From: Streptomyces phaeolivaceus
Lineage (GTDB): Bacteria > Actinomycetota > Actinomycetes > Streptomycetales > Streptomycetaceae
Direction: 5' to 3'
Assembly: GCF_009184865.1 (NCBI RefSeq)
Contig: NZ_CP045096.1
Span: 8,370,001 to 8,434,000 of the forward strand
DNA: 64,000 nt
Shown: in pieces, positions 1 through 7,407 of the stretch
Layout: the number at the start of each line of letters is the position of its first letter
Numbering within the stretch: position 1 is the stretch's first letter
Notes under the pieces: generated by a model
What the model was told of the DNA's origin: nothing
Seen by the model: only the letters and a program-made list of their open reading frames with translations
The model's database searches: none
Position numbers and translations under genes: made by a program

Positions 1-611
1 GGATCCTGCCCGACGGATGCATGGATCTGCTGTGGAACGACGGGCGGCTGATGGTCGCCGGACCCGATACGCACGCGTACGTCGACGAAGGGGCGCCCGG
101 CGGCTGGGCGGGGCTCCGGTTCTTTCCCGGGCAGGCGCCCGCCTTCCTCGGTGTGCCCGCGCACGCGTTGCGGGACCGGCGGGTGGAGCTGGCCGAGCTG
201 TGGTCGCCGGCGGTGGTGCGGCGGCTCACCGCCCGGGTGAACGCGGCGGGCGATCGGGCGAGCGGGCTCGAAGAGGTGGTCCTGGGGCGGGCGGCCGAGC
301 TGGGGCGGCCCGATCCGGTGCTGCGACGGATCGTCGACGCCCTGGACGCGGGGCGGCCCGTGGGCGCGACCGCCGACGAACTCGGTCTCGGGGCACGGCA
401 GTTGCACCGCAGATCCCTCGCCGCGTTCGGGTACGGACCCAAGACGCTGGCCCGGGTGCTGCGCCTCCAACGGGCACTCGCGCTCGCCCGCGACGGTGTG
501 CCCTACGCCGAGACGGCGGCCCGGACCGGGTACGCCGACCAGGCGCATCTGGCGCGTGACGTACGGGAGTTGGCGGGCCTGCCGCTCGGCGAGCTGCTCG
601 GCGGACGGTAG
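1..611 (+). CDS. AraC-type helix-turn-helix regulator, 5' end cut by window edge
   Basis: The frame is already open at the first complete codon (base 3), where it reads [11 protein letters not shown], the usual N-terminal sequence of AraC-like regulators of the DUF6597 type. The ATG at 21 is therefore probably an internal methionine and the true start lies outside the window. The C-terminal third has two helix-turn-helix units: one around [15 protein letters not shown] and a second around [18 protein letters not shown], ending in [13 protein letters not shown]. Such proteins bind DNA in the cytoplasm and are often one-component sensors; the ligand is unknown. It runs toward a VOC-family gene on the opposite strand, so the two converge. 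Confidence 0.85.
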   Translation, partial: ILPDGCMDLLWNDGRLMVAGPDTHAYVDEGAPGGWAGLRFFPGQAPAFLGVPAHALRDRRVELAELWSPAVVRRLTARVNAAGDRASGLEEVVLGRAAELGRPDPVLRRIVDALDAGRPVGATADELGLGARQLHRRSLAAFGYGPKTLARVLRLQRALALARDGVPYAETAARTGYADQAHLARDVRELAGLPLGELLGGR

Positions 612-633
612 CGGGCCCCCGCGGGGTGCGGGG

Positions 634-1038
634 CTACTCGGGGGCGGGCGTCGGCAAGGGCGCGAACAGGTCGACGCCGTTGCCGTCGGGGTCGTGGATC
701 ACGGCGTACCGCTGGCCCCACACCGCGTCCCACGGCTTGAGTTCACCGTGGTACCCGGCGTTCACCAACTCCTCGTACACCGCGTCCACTTCGGCCGGGC
801 TGTCGCACAGCAGGGCCAGCCCGGCGCCGCCGCCCGTCCCCCGCCGGTACCCGGGGTGGAAGGAGCGGACGGTCTCCTCGGTGTCGAGCAACAGCCGCAG
901 TCCGCCGGGCAGTTCGGCCTCGGCGTGCGGCTGGTCCTCGGCGCCCTCCGGGAAGGCGAAACCGAGCCGACGGTAGAAGGTGACGGAGGCGGCCATGTCC
1001 GAGGCCACCATGCCGATCGCATCGAGTCGTGGAGTCAT
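634..1038 (-). CDS. VOC (glyoxalase/bleomycin-resistance-like) family protein
   Basis: This 134-residue protein is one VOC module: MTPRLDAIGMVASDMAASV opens the first beta-alpha-beta unit and HDPDGNGVDLF closes the second. The family includes glyoxalases, dioxygenases and antibiotic-binding proteins, so the substrate cannot be named. The frame is open upstream to 1206, but that part is arginine-rich and unlike the fold, so I place the start at the ATG at 1038. The gene converges with the AraC-type regulator. The spacer behind its start also serves the divergent lipoprotein gene. Confidence 0.85.
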   Translation of the reverse strand: MTPRLDAIGMVASDMAASVTFYRRLGFAFPEGAEDQPHAEAELPGGLRLLLDTEETVRSFHPGYRRGTGGGAGLALLCDSPAEVDAVYEELVNAGYHGELKPWDAVWGQRYAVIHDPDGNGVDLFAPLPTPAPE

Positions 1039-1238
1039 ACGGCCACCGTAGGCGGACCGTCGGCGGCCGGTCTTGAAGGAATCGGACACATGCGGGCGGG
1101 AGGCGATCGTCGGCCCCGCCCCGCCCCGCCGGTTCCGGGGTCTCCGCCCATGGCCCCGGGGGCACTGGGAGTAAGCGCTCTCGGGAGAACGTACTCTTTG
1201 GCTCACCTGTGGAACAACTGTGCGGCAGGATGGTGGGC

Positions 1239-1907
1239 ATGCTCATGCCCCGTACCGCGCGTGTTCTGCTGCCCCTGGCGTTGCTGCCGTTGGCGCTCAC
1301 CGCCTGCGGGACCGAGAAGGCCGTGATCGCGGGCCGCGAGCCGCTGCGGCCGGCCCCCGACCGGGCGGAGCTGAACGCCCGCGCCGAGGCGCTGGGCCTC
1401 GCGCCGGGGCTCGTCTACATCACCGAGTCCCCCGGGTTCACGCTGGCCCGGCAGTCGGTCGGCGTGTACGGCGCCGACGGCTTCTCCGCCGCCTACTGGT
1501 CCCGGGAGAGCAGCGCCCAACTCCTGCTGCTCGTCGACCGCGGCACGATGACCGCCGAGAGCTGCCCGGAGCGGCCGATCGGGCAGGGCACCGGCGCGCG
1601 GATCGGCTGTGAGCGCGACGGGGACGCCTGGTACCGCACCTCGGCGGGGCAGCACGAGTACGCCGTGCCGGAGGACGGCCATCTCGTCCGGATCAGCGCC
1701 GCCGAGGCCGTGGTGGACCGCAACGCCCTGCGGGCCGCCGCGCTCGCGGCCCGCCGCCCCACCGACGGCGAACTCGCCGTCCTCCTCCCGCCCCGCCGCC
1801 ACGACAAGCCCCCGCCCCCACCGGACCACGGCCCCCCGTTCGAACGCGGCGACCTGCCCCCGGCGGGCGACGGCGCACCCGACAACGAGGTGGGCGCCTC
1901 GGGTTAG
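1239..1907 (+). CDS. Small secreted lipoprotein, function unknown
   Basis: The 222-residue product starts MLMPRTARVLLPLALLPLA followed by LTAC, a typical signal peptide and lipobox, so it should be lipidated and held on the outer face of the membrane. The ATG at 1239 is preferred because AGGA lies 8 bases upstream; an ATG at 1230 is the alternative. The mature part has three cysteines besides the lipid-modified one and ends in a proline-rich tail. I recognise no catalytic motif. The stop overlaps that of the convergent sulfatase by 4 bases. Confidence 0.75.
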   Translation: MLMPRTARVLLPLALLPLALTACGTEKAVIAGREPLRPAPDRAELNARAEALGLAPGLVYITESPGFTLARQSVGVYGADGFSAAYWSRESSAQLLLLVDRGTMTAESCPERPIGQGTGARIGCERDGDAWYRTSAGQHEYAVPEDGHLVRISAAEAVVDRNALRAAALAARRPTDGELAVLLPPRRHDKPPPPPDHGPPFERGDLPPAGDGAPDNEVGASG

Positions 1908-3838
1908 GACGTACCACCGCCCGGCTGTTCGGGGCCGAAGGCTGTCATGAAGCGGTCGCGGAACTTGTCCATCCGCCAGGTCGGTGTGGAATCGGCGGGC
2001 TGGAGCCCGTCCGTCCAGCCCCAGTCGGCGATCTTCTCCAGCACCTCGGGGTCCTGGGCGACGATCGAGATCGGCACATCGTGGCTGGGGTTGTCGCCGG
2101 TGACCGTCTTGTTGGGCTGGTGGTCGCCGAGGAAGACCAGGACGGTGTCCTTGGAGCCGTACTTCGCGACGAAGTCGACGATGCTGCTCACCGAGTACTG
2201 GATGGACTTGCGGTACTCGTCCCGGACGGCCAGCGGGTCCTTCCAGACCTCCGTCGGGTCCTTGCCCTCGGCCTTCTGCAGCGAGTCGTAGACCGACCCG
2301 TCGCCGATCTGGTCCTCCGGGATCGTGCTCGGGATGGGCGCCCACGGGTTGTGGCTGGAGGTCAGAATGATCTCCGCCATCATCGGCTCCCGGTCCTGTC
2401 TGCCGTGCTCCAGTTCCTCGAACGCCTTCAGCGTGTACTGGTCGGGCATGGTCGACCAGCTGAACTTCGGCCCCTGGTAGCCGAGTTGGTCGGAGTCGTA
2501 GATGTGGTCCAGGCCGAAGTACTTGCCCTCCGGCCAGGCCTTCTGGGTACCCGGCACGATCCCGACCGTGCGCCAGGCCCCGGTCCGGCGGAAGGCCTCG
2601 GTCAGGGTGAGGCGTTTGCTCACGACGAGGTTGGAGTAGCGCGACTGGTTCTTGATCCACAGGCCGGACAGGAACGTGGAGTGCCCCAGCCAGCTGCCGG
2701 CGCCCGTGATGGGGGAACGCAGCCAGCCGCTCCGCGACGCGTACCCGGCGTCCTTCAGCTCCTGCGTCTTCTGCGCGAGCGTCTCGGAGAGCGGCTCACC
2801 CATCCGCGGGTCGTCGATCGCGGAGCGGCCGTAGCTCTCGATGAACGTGATCAGTACGTCCTTGCCGCGCAGCCCCGTCAGCAACTGGTCCGGCGGTACG
2901 TCGGCGAAGGCGTCCACCGCGGACTGCTTGCGGAACGCCTCGGCGTCCTTCAGTCCGCCGCTCACCGACTCGATCCGGTTCTCCACGAGCGTCGCCGCGC
3001 TGTGCGAGGCCACCGGCACGTCGGCCACCTCCAGCGTCAGCGTGGAGCAGGTGATCCACGCGGTGCCCAGGACCAGCAGCGTCCGGCTCGCCGTCTGCCG
3101 GTTGCGTGTCATCAGCCGGCTGATCCGCGCCACCGCCAGCGTCATCAGCACCGGCAACGCCAGCGTCAGCGCGATCACCCCGACGGTCACCGCCAGCGCC
3201 GCCGTGTCACCGAGCGAGTCCTGTACGAACGTCCGCGCGTTGTTCAGCAGGATCCAGTCGAGCACCAGGTCGAACGGGCGGTCCAGGGTCCAGTACGACC
3301 CCATGTCCAGCATCTTGACCGTCGTCAGCAGCCCGAGCAGCACGCCGACCACGACCACGGTCACGCGCCGCGCCCTCGCCGGCAGTACGAGCAGCAGCCC
3401 GGCCACGAGGATGCCCTCCGCCGGGAGACGCAGGAACCGGCCGAACTCGATCTTCGTGACGTCGTTCGGCAGCAGCAGCGCGACCATGACGAGCACGACG
3501 GCCAGCCCACTCACACCCCAGGCGACACCCCGAGCGGCCCGGGGGTGCTCGGCCCGCCAGCCGCCGGGGGAGACCGCCTCCTCGGCCGGGACCTCACCAG
3601 CAGCCTCGGCCGGGGTTTCCTTGTCCGCGTCCGGCTCGGCCGCCGGCTGAGTCTCAGGCTCGGTTTCCGGCTCGGTTTCCGGCTCGGCCTTCGCTCCCGC
3701 GTCCGCCGAGCTCTCTCCCGAGCTCTCTCCCGAACTCTCTTTCGACGTCCGCTCCGGAGGGGCGGCTTTCTCCGGGGCCTTGTCGTCGTCCGGTGCCGGT
3801 GTCGGTCCCGGAAGCTGCGGAGAGCGTATGTGCGACAA
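1904..3838 (-). CDS. Membrane-anchored sulfatase/phosphoglycerol-transferase-like protein (LtaS-type)
   Basis: The 644-residue protein has a long acidic cytoplasmic tail (residues about 10-90) with a Glu-Thr-Glu-Pro repeat. About five membrane segments follow (roughly 104-124, 138-153, 159-176, 212-236, 252-270), then an extracellular alkaline-phosphatase-superfamily domain. That domain contains DVLITFIESYGRS near 322 and FLGDHQP near the C-terminus, which fit the metal site of the family. LtaS enzymes transfer glycerol phosphate to polymers, and relatives hydrolyse sulfate or phosphate esters; the substrate here is unknown. The start is TTG at 3838, 8 bases after AAGGA. There is no better start before the membrane segments. 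Confidence 0.85.
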   Translation of the reverse strand: MSHIRSPQLPGPTPAPDDDKAPEKAAPPERTSKESSGESSGESSADAGAKAEPETEPETEPETQPAAEPDADKETPAEAAGEVPAEEAVSPGGWRAEHPRAARGVAWGVSGLAVVLVMVALLLPNDVTKIEFGRFLRLPAEGILVAGLLLVLPARARRVTVVVVGVLLGLLTTVKMLDMGSYWTLDRPFDLVLDWILLNNARTFVQDSLGDTAALAVTVGVIALTLALPVLMTLAVARISRLMTRNRQTASRTLLVLGTAWITCSTLTLEVADVPVASHSAATLVENRIESVSGGLKDAEAFRKQSAVDAFADVPPDQLLTGLRGKDVLITFIESYGRSAIDDPRMGEPLSETLAQKTQELKDAGYASRSGWLRSPITGAGSWLGHSTFLSGLWIKNQSRYSNLVVSKRLTLTEAFRRTGAWRTVGIVPGTQKAWPEGKYFGLDHIYDSDQLGYQGPKFSWSTMPDQYTLKAFEELEHGRQDREPMMAEIILTSSHNPWAPIPSTIPEDQIGDGSVYDSLQKAEGKDPTEVWKDPLAVRDEYRKSIQYSVSSIVDFVAKYGSKDTVLVFLGDHQPNKTVTGDNPSHDVPISIVAQDPEVLEKIADWGWTDGLQPADSTPTWRMDKFRDRFMTAFGPEQPGGGTS

Positions 3839-3993
3839 CCCGAAGGTCCTTCCCTGTGGAGCATGTGGAGCTCAGTGCTGGTGGTGCGGAGGGGCATCCG
3901 TATCCGTACGGTCCCACGTCGCCAACCGTTCACCCGAACTCAGGGTCTCCGCAACCACTTGACCGAACCGCAACGCGCCCCGCGCCCACCGCC

Positions 3994-5034
3994 TCAGGCC
4001 GGCCGCAGCGCCCCCGTGCTGGACCGCTCCACCAGCCGCGTCGACAACTCGGTGCGGGTGCCCTCCGGTTGGTCGCCCTCCATCATCCGCACCAGCAGCC
4101 GCAGCGCGGTCTGGGCCATCTCCGAGAGCGGCTGGCGGACGGTGGTCAGCCCGGGAGTCGCCCAGCGGGCCTCGGGCAGGTCGTCGAAACCGACCACGCT
4201 GATGTCGTCCGGCACCCGCAGCCCCCGCTCGGCCAGCGCCTCGTACACACCGAGGGCCATCTTGTCCGAGCAGACGAACACGGCGGTCGGCGGCTCGGGG
4301 AGATCGAGCAGCTGGAGCATGCGGTGCCGGGCGGTGGTCTCCATGAAGTTGCCGTAGCGGACGTACTCCGGCCGGTACGGCACCCCCGCGGCGCTCAGTG
4401 CCGAGCGGTAGCCCGCGACCCGGGCGCTGCCGCACATCTTGCGACGGTATCCGGCGATCACGGCGATCCGCTCGTGCCCCAGGGCCAGCAGATGGTCGGC
4501 GGCGGTCATCCCGCCCTGCCAGTTGGCCGCGCCCACCGAGACCACGCCCGGCGGCGGCTCCAGGACCGGGTCGATCAGTACGAACGGGATGCGGTGCTGG
4601 GTGAGCCAGGAGTACTGGGCGGGGGACAGCTCGGCCAGGTTGAACAGCACGCCCGCCGAGCCCCGGGCGGTGAGCTTGTCGAACCAGCCGCGTTCGGGGC
4701 GGGCGCCCCGGGTGCGGGTGAGGCCGGCCGAGACCACGACCTCCAGACCGGCGTCGTGGGCGGCCTGTTCGACGCCGTGCAGTACCGCGCCCGACCAGGA
4801 ACTCTCCAGCGAGTGCACCACGAGGTCGACCATGCGCGGCGGTTTGGACGCCTCGAACCGGGGTCTGCGGACATAGCCGAGCCGGTCCAACGCCTCGGTG
4901 ACCCGGCGCCTGGTCTCCGGGGCCACGTCCTCCCGGCCGTTGACCACCTTGGAGGCCGTCGGTACGGAGACCCCGGCCTCGCGCGCCACCACCGCCAGCG
5001 TCGGCCCGGCCGTCGCGCTCCCGCCACGCACCAT
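3994..5034 (-). CDS. LacI-family transcriptional regulator
   Basis: Residues about 12-60 form the LacI DNA-binding head (LAVVAREAGVSVPTASKVV, then a hinge helix). The rest is a periplasmic-binding-like sugar domain ending with VVGFDDLPEARWATPGLTTVRQP, the classic C-terminal signature. At 346 residues it has the normal family length. It should repress sugar-use genes until an inducer binds. It is not next to an obvious target: the sulfatase lies downstream and the DHFR-like gene upstream, both on the same strand. The spacer before it carries palindromes suited to autoregulation, described separately. Confidence 0.92.
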   Translation of the reverse strand: MVRGGSATAGPTLAVVAREAGVSVPTASKVVNGREDVAPETRRRVTEALDRLGYVRRPRFEASKPPRMVDLVVHSLESSWSGAVLHGVEQAAHDAGLEVVVSAGLTRTRGARPERGWFDKLTARGSAGVLFNLAELSPAQYSWLTQHRIPFVLIDPVLEPPPGVVSVGAANWQGGMTAADHLLALGHERIAVIAGYRRKMCGSARVAGYRSALSAAGVPYRPEYVRYGNFMETTARHRMLQLLDLPEPPTAVFVCSDKMALGVYEALAERGLRVPDDISVVGFDDLPEARWATPGLTTVRQPLSEMAQTALRLLVRMMEGDQPEGTRTELSTRLVERSSTGALRPA

Positions 5035-5071
5035 CGCGACTCCACCTCTCAGGGCCCGTCCCGAGGCCCGT

Positions 5072-5254
5072 GAAATTTTCGAACAGCACGGTGCACACGG
5101 CGGAATCCCGAGCCGCGTAGCAAGCGCTTCCTACGTTAAGCCCAACTCAACACGGCGGGAAGAAGCGGGGATTCACTGGACGGCCCCAGGCAAAACTTTC
5201 GAAACTTCGAACAGGTGGAGTTCCGGCAGGTGGAGCTCTGATCAGGTGGAGTTC
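5072..5254. promoter_or_regulatory. Promoter region of the LacI gene with palindromes and a three-copy direct repeat
   Basis: The 223-base spacer before the LacI gene holds TTCGAA at 5078-5083, AAGCGCTT at 5122-5129, TTTCGAAA at 5197-5204 and TTCGAA at 5206-5211. CG-centred palindromes of this kind are typical LacI-family operators. Nearer the DHFR-like gene end there are three copies of CAGGTGGAG(T/C)TC at 5212-5223, 5227-5238 and 5243-5254. Binding of this LacI protein here is inferred. Confidence 0.5.
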
Positions 5255-5257
5255 TGG

Positions 5258-5818
5258 TCAGCGCACCACGCGATGGCGGAGATGGACGACGTTCGAGCCG
5301 AAGGGGCGGGTCTCCACGAGTTCGAGATCCACCCGGCGCTCGTCCCGGGGAAAATACGGGATGCCGCCGCCGACCAGTACCGGATAGACCATGGTCCGGT
5401 ACTCGTCGATCAGGCCCGAAGCGGCGGCCTCGGCGGCGAGCGTCGCGCCGCCGATCGCGATGTCGCCCTCCCCGGGTTCGGCCCGCAGCCGCTCGATCTC
5501 CTCGGCCACACCGCCGGTGGCCAGCCGGGCACCGCCCCGCACGGTCGACAGCGTGGTGGAGAACACCACCTTGGGGAGCGGGTTCCAGAGCGCGGCCCAT
5601 TCGAGCTCCGCCTCGCCGAGCGAGTCCTGGTCGACGGTCTCCCAGTACAGCATCGTCTCGTACAGCCGTCGGCCCATCAGATGGACGCCGACCTCGCGGA
5701 TCTCGTCGATCCAGTAGCGGAAGACGTCCGGCTCGGGCCCCGACCAGTCGAAGCCGCCGTCCGGCCCGACGATGTAACCGTCGAGCGATACGTTCATCGA
5801 ATAGGTCACGCTGCGCAT
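5258..5818 (-). CDS. Dihydrofolate reductase-like (RibD C-terminal domain) protein
   Basis: The 186-residue product begins MRSVTYSMNVSLDGYIVGPDG and contains MGRRLYETM and a C-terminal IDEYRTMVYPVLVGGGIPYF. This is the standard pattern of the stand-alone RibD C-terminal (DHFR-fold) family. Members are NADPH-binding reductase-like cytoplasmic proteins, mostly without an assigned substrate. The ATG at 5818 has AGGA-like purines upstream. It is transcribed toward the LacI gene, and it marks the last clearly host-like, GC-rich gene before the accessory patch. Confidence 0.88.
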   Translation of the reverse strand: MRSVTYSMNVSLDGYIVGPDGGFDWSGPEPDVFRYWIDEIREVGVHLMGRRLYETMLYWETVDQDSLGEAELEWAALWNPLPKVVFSTTLSTVRGGARLATGGVAEEIERLRAEPGEGDIAIGGATLAAEAAASGLIDEYRTMVYPVLVGGGIPYFPRDERRVDLELVETRPFGSNVVHLRHRVVR

Positions 5819-6015
5819 CAGCGGTCCTCCTCCGTAGGGGGTTCGACATTACGACCGTCGGACACCTCGGGACTCAGCGCGGCGCGCGGGGATTTCCGGT
5901 AGAGGCGGGAAGCAGAGCGCCGCAGGAGGGATGAAGAGTCCCGGCGGTACCGTCAGGCTCGTGACGCGTACTTCGTAGAGCAGAATTCGACGCGCAGGGC
6001 ACCGGCTGGAGCACA

Positions 6016-6031
6016 GAAGGGGCGCCCCTTC
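6016..6031. terminator. Palindrome, probable terminator of the small-gene operon
   Basis: GAAGGGGCGCCCCTTC is a perfect 16-base palindrome about 50 bases beyond the stop of the 60-residue gene. It could fold as a GC-rich hairpin with a GCGC loop. No T-run follows, which is usual in Streptomyces. Confidence 0.5.
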
Positions 6032-6083
6032 GTGCCTCTGGCTCGGCCGCGGTGAGGGACAGCCGGAGGGTCGGTTCGGAGGG

Positions 6084-6266
6084 TCAGGACGGGTCGCTAT
6101 CGGCCTGATCGTGCGCGAGTGGGCAAGCGTCGACCATGCCCCGGACCAGGGGAATCATCTGCTGGTTCGGATGAGTCGGGCAGTAGCGCCGACCGGCCCT
6201 GTTGTCCGTTGCCCACTCATCCTCCGCCAACTCTCTCGGAGACATGGGCCTGTAGCGACTCGTCAT
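6084..6266 (-). CDS. Small hypothetical protein (60 aa)
   Basis: The product starts MTSRYRPMSPRELAEDEWAT and contains RRYCPTHPNQQ and VDACPLAHDQ. I do not recognise the family; with only two cysteines and a histidine, a metal site is possible but unproven. Its ATG lies 12 bases after the stop of the 39-residue gene, so the two are probably co-transcribed. The coding sequence is less GC-rich than the surrounding chromosome, in keeping with the accessory patch. Confidence 0.6.
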   Translation of the reverse strand: MTSRYRPMSPRELAEDEWATDNRAGRRYCPTHPNQQMIPLVRGMVDACPLAHDQADSDPS

Positions 6267-6278
6267 GCGATCACCCGT

Positions 6279-6398
6279 TCAGGAAGGGGTCGGGGGGTCG
6301 TCCTGCGGCTGCGGCTGCGGCACCGGGTTGCCGGGGTCGCCCGGGCTGTTGCCCTGGTTGTCCTCGTCACCACGGAGGGTTCCCAGTGTGCACCTCAT
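6279..6398 (-). CDS. Very small hypothetical protein (39 aa), Pro/Gln/Asp-rich
   Basis: Translated by hand: MRCTLGTLRGDEDNQ at the N-terminus, then a Gly/Pro/Gln/Asp-rich tail ending PQPQDDPPTPS. The strongest evidence is the ribosome binding site: AAAGGA lies 8-9 bases before the ATG, one of the best in the patch. The gene directly precedes the 60-residue gene. Low complexity and the lack of a fold suggest a regulatory or accessory peptide; no function can be given. Confidence 0.5.
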   Translation of the reverse strand: MRCTLGTLRGDEDNQGNSPGDPGNPVPQPQPQDDPPTPS

Positions 6399-6422
6399 TG
6401 GCACGTCCTTTCATTCGTATCG

Positions 6423-6516
6423 CCGACATCGGTCAATGTCGGTCGAATTCATCCGACCGTCAGCCCTGCTGCTGGCGGACGGGACCGTGCAACTACAGTC
6501 GTCGTGCACGTAGTTG
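6423..6516 (-). promoter_or_regulatory. Promoter/operator region of the small-peptide operon, two inverted repeats
   Basis: CCGACAT (6423-6429) and ATGTCGG (6436-6442) form a 7-base inverted repeat with a 6-base spacer just upstream of the 39-residue gene. CAACTAC (6490-6496) and GTAGTTG (6510-6516) form a second one. Both lie between the terminator of the DUF7848-like gene and the ribosome binding site, as expected for operators. No regulator can be assigned. Confidence 0.4.
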
Positions 6517-6535
6517 AACGGAGTTCGAGAGGGGG

Positions 6536-6549
6536 CCGCCTCTAGGCGG
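6536..6549. terminator. Short hairpin after the DUF7848-like gene
   Basis: CCGCC-TCTA-GGCGG forms a 5-base stem with a 4-base loop about 25 bases past the stop at 6574. It separates the DUF7848-like gene from the small-peptide operon. Confidence 0.35.
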
Positions 6550-6573
6550 TCAGCGGGCTGCACTGCTCGACCG

Positions 6574-6831
6574 TCAGGGTGCAACCGGCGAGGGTACGGG
6601 TTCGATCGCCTCCCACAGCACATAGCCAGCCATCGACTGCCTGTACCGACCGTGGCGCGTCTCCCGTGTGTGCTCGCGCATCCACACGTCAACCTCGGCG
6701 GGGTCGGAGCGGGGGCCGGATTCCGCTCCGCACTCCACTTCGTCCCCGAAGACACACCGAGCCTCGTGCTCGATCTCGGCGGTGTCGTCCGGTCGCACCT
6801 TGTAGGGCACGTACTTGATCACGCTACGCAT
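6574..6831 (-). CDS. DUF7848-like small protein
   Basis: The 85-residue product starts MRSVIKYVPYKVRPDDTAEI. It contains two cysteines (ARCVF and VECGAESG), then PAEVDVWMREHTRETRHGRYRQS and a final tryptophan-containing stretch. This layout resembles the DUF7848 family, common beside XRE regulators and in Streptomyces integrative elements. The assignment rests on remembered family pattern, not a search. The ATG at 6831 lies 4 bases after the stop of the recombinase-like gene, pointing to coupled translation. A longer frame reaches 6876 but overlaps that gene. Confidence 0.6.
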   Translation of the reverse strand: MRSVIKYVPYKVRPDDTAEIEHEARCVFGDEVECGAESGPRSDPAEVDVWMREHTRETRHGRYRQSMAGYVLWEAIEPVPSPVAP

Positions 6832-6835
6832 GGCG

Positions 6836-7312
6836 TCACCGTTCGGCGCGGGCTCGCGCGGGCTCCGTATGCGCAACCTGAAGAAAGGCGCCCCACTTCT
6901 CGATCCGGCGCGAGATCTCGGCGTACTCCTCGGCCACCGGCGAGATCATCGAGCGGGAAGGCGTCAGGACCGCGCCCGCTTCCCGCTGCTCGATCCGCTC
7001 AAGTACCCGTTTCAGACCCTCGCGCTCTCCGGGGTGGCCGAGGCCGTCGCGGTCCTCGATCACCGCCACGACGTCCCACCCGAACGCCGTGGCGTACTCG
7101 CCGCACTGCTCGCGCGGGACGCTGATGTTCGCGTTCGGCGCTGCGCAGAGATAGATGATCACTCGGAATCTGCTGACCTGGGACTTCCACGCTCCGGGGC
7201 CGACCGGTTCGAACTCGGTCGCAGCATCGGCGATGTTCTGCCGACGTGCGACGTCCTCGGTGGTGCGCCATCCGGGGGTTGCGCGCCGACGCTTCCTGCG
7301 CTCACTGACCAT
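6836..7312 (-). CDS. Resolvase/recombinase-like protein, probably catalytically degenerate
   Basis: The 158-residue protein begins MVSERRKRRRATPGW. From about residue 50 it reads RVIIYLCAAPNANISVPREQ, followed by a GWDVVAVIEDRDGLGHPGER stretch, which resembles the N-terminal catalytic domain of serine recombinases. In true resolvases a serine follows the first strand (YxRvS); here that place reads YLCAAP, and no DNA-binding domain follows. It is thus either an inactive remnant or a domain with another role. The basic N-terminus could bind DNA. It leads a unit with the DUF7848-like gene. Confidence 0.55.
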   Translation of the reverse strand: MVSERRKRRRATPGWRTTEDVARRQNIADAATEFEPVGPGAWKSQVSRFRVIIYLCAAPNANISVPREQCGEYATAFGWDVVAVIEDRDGLGHPGEREGLKRVLERIEQREAGAVLTPSRSMISPVAEEYAEISRRIEKWGAFLQVAHTEPARARAER

Positions 7313-7386
7313 GCACTAATTGTGGTTCTGTGAGCACGCAAGGTGAAGTGATGTGGCATACGACCCAGCGAAGTGATACGGGCTCG

Positions 7387-7407
7387 ACTCCTACGCTCCG
7401 TAGGAGT
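7387..7407. terminator. Hairpin directly after the GH43/XRE chimera
   Basis: ACTCCTACG (7387-7395) and CGTAGGAGT (7399-7407) form a perfect 9-base stem with a CTC loop that overlaps the last base of the chimera's TAA stop. It probably ends transcription coming from the ABC/GH43 operon side. Confidence 0.55.

Noticed and set aside
2081..4357. A 758-codon plus-strand open frame across the sulfatase gene
   Set aside because: It is antisense to a well-recognised membrane sulfatase and gives an Arg/Val/Gly-rich sequence without any fold; long antisense frames are expected at this GC content.
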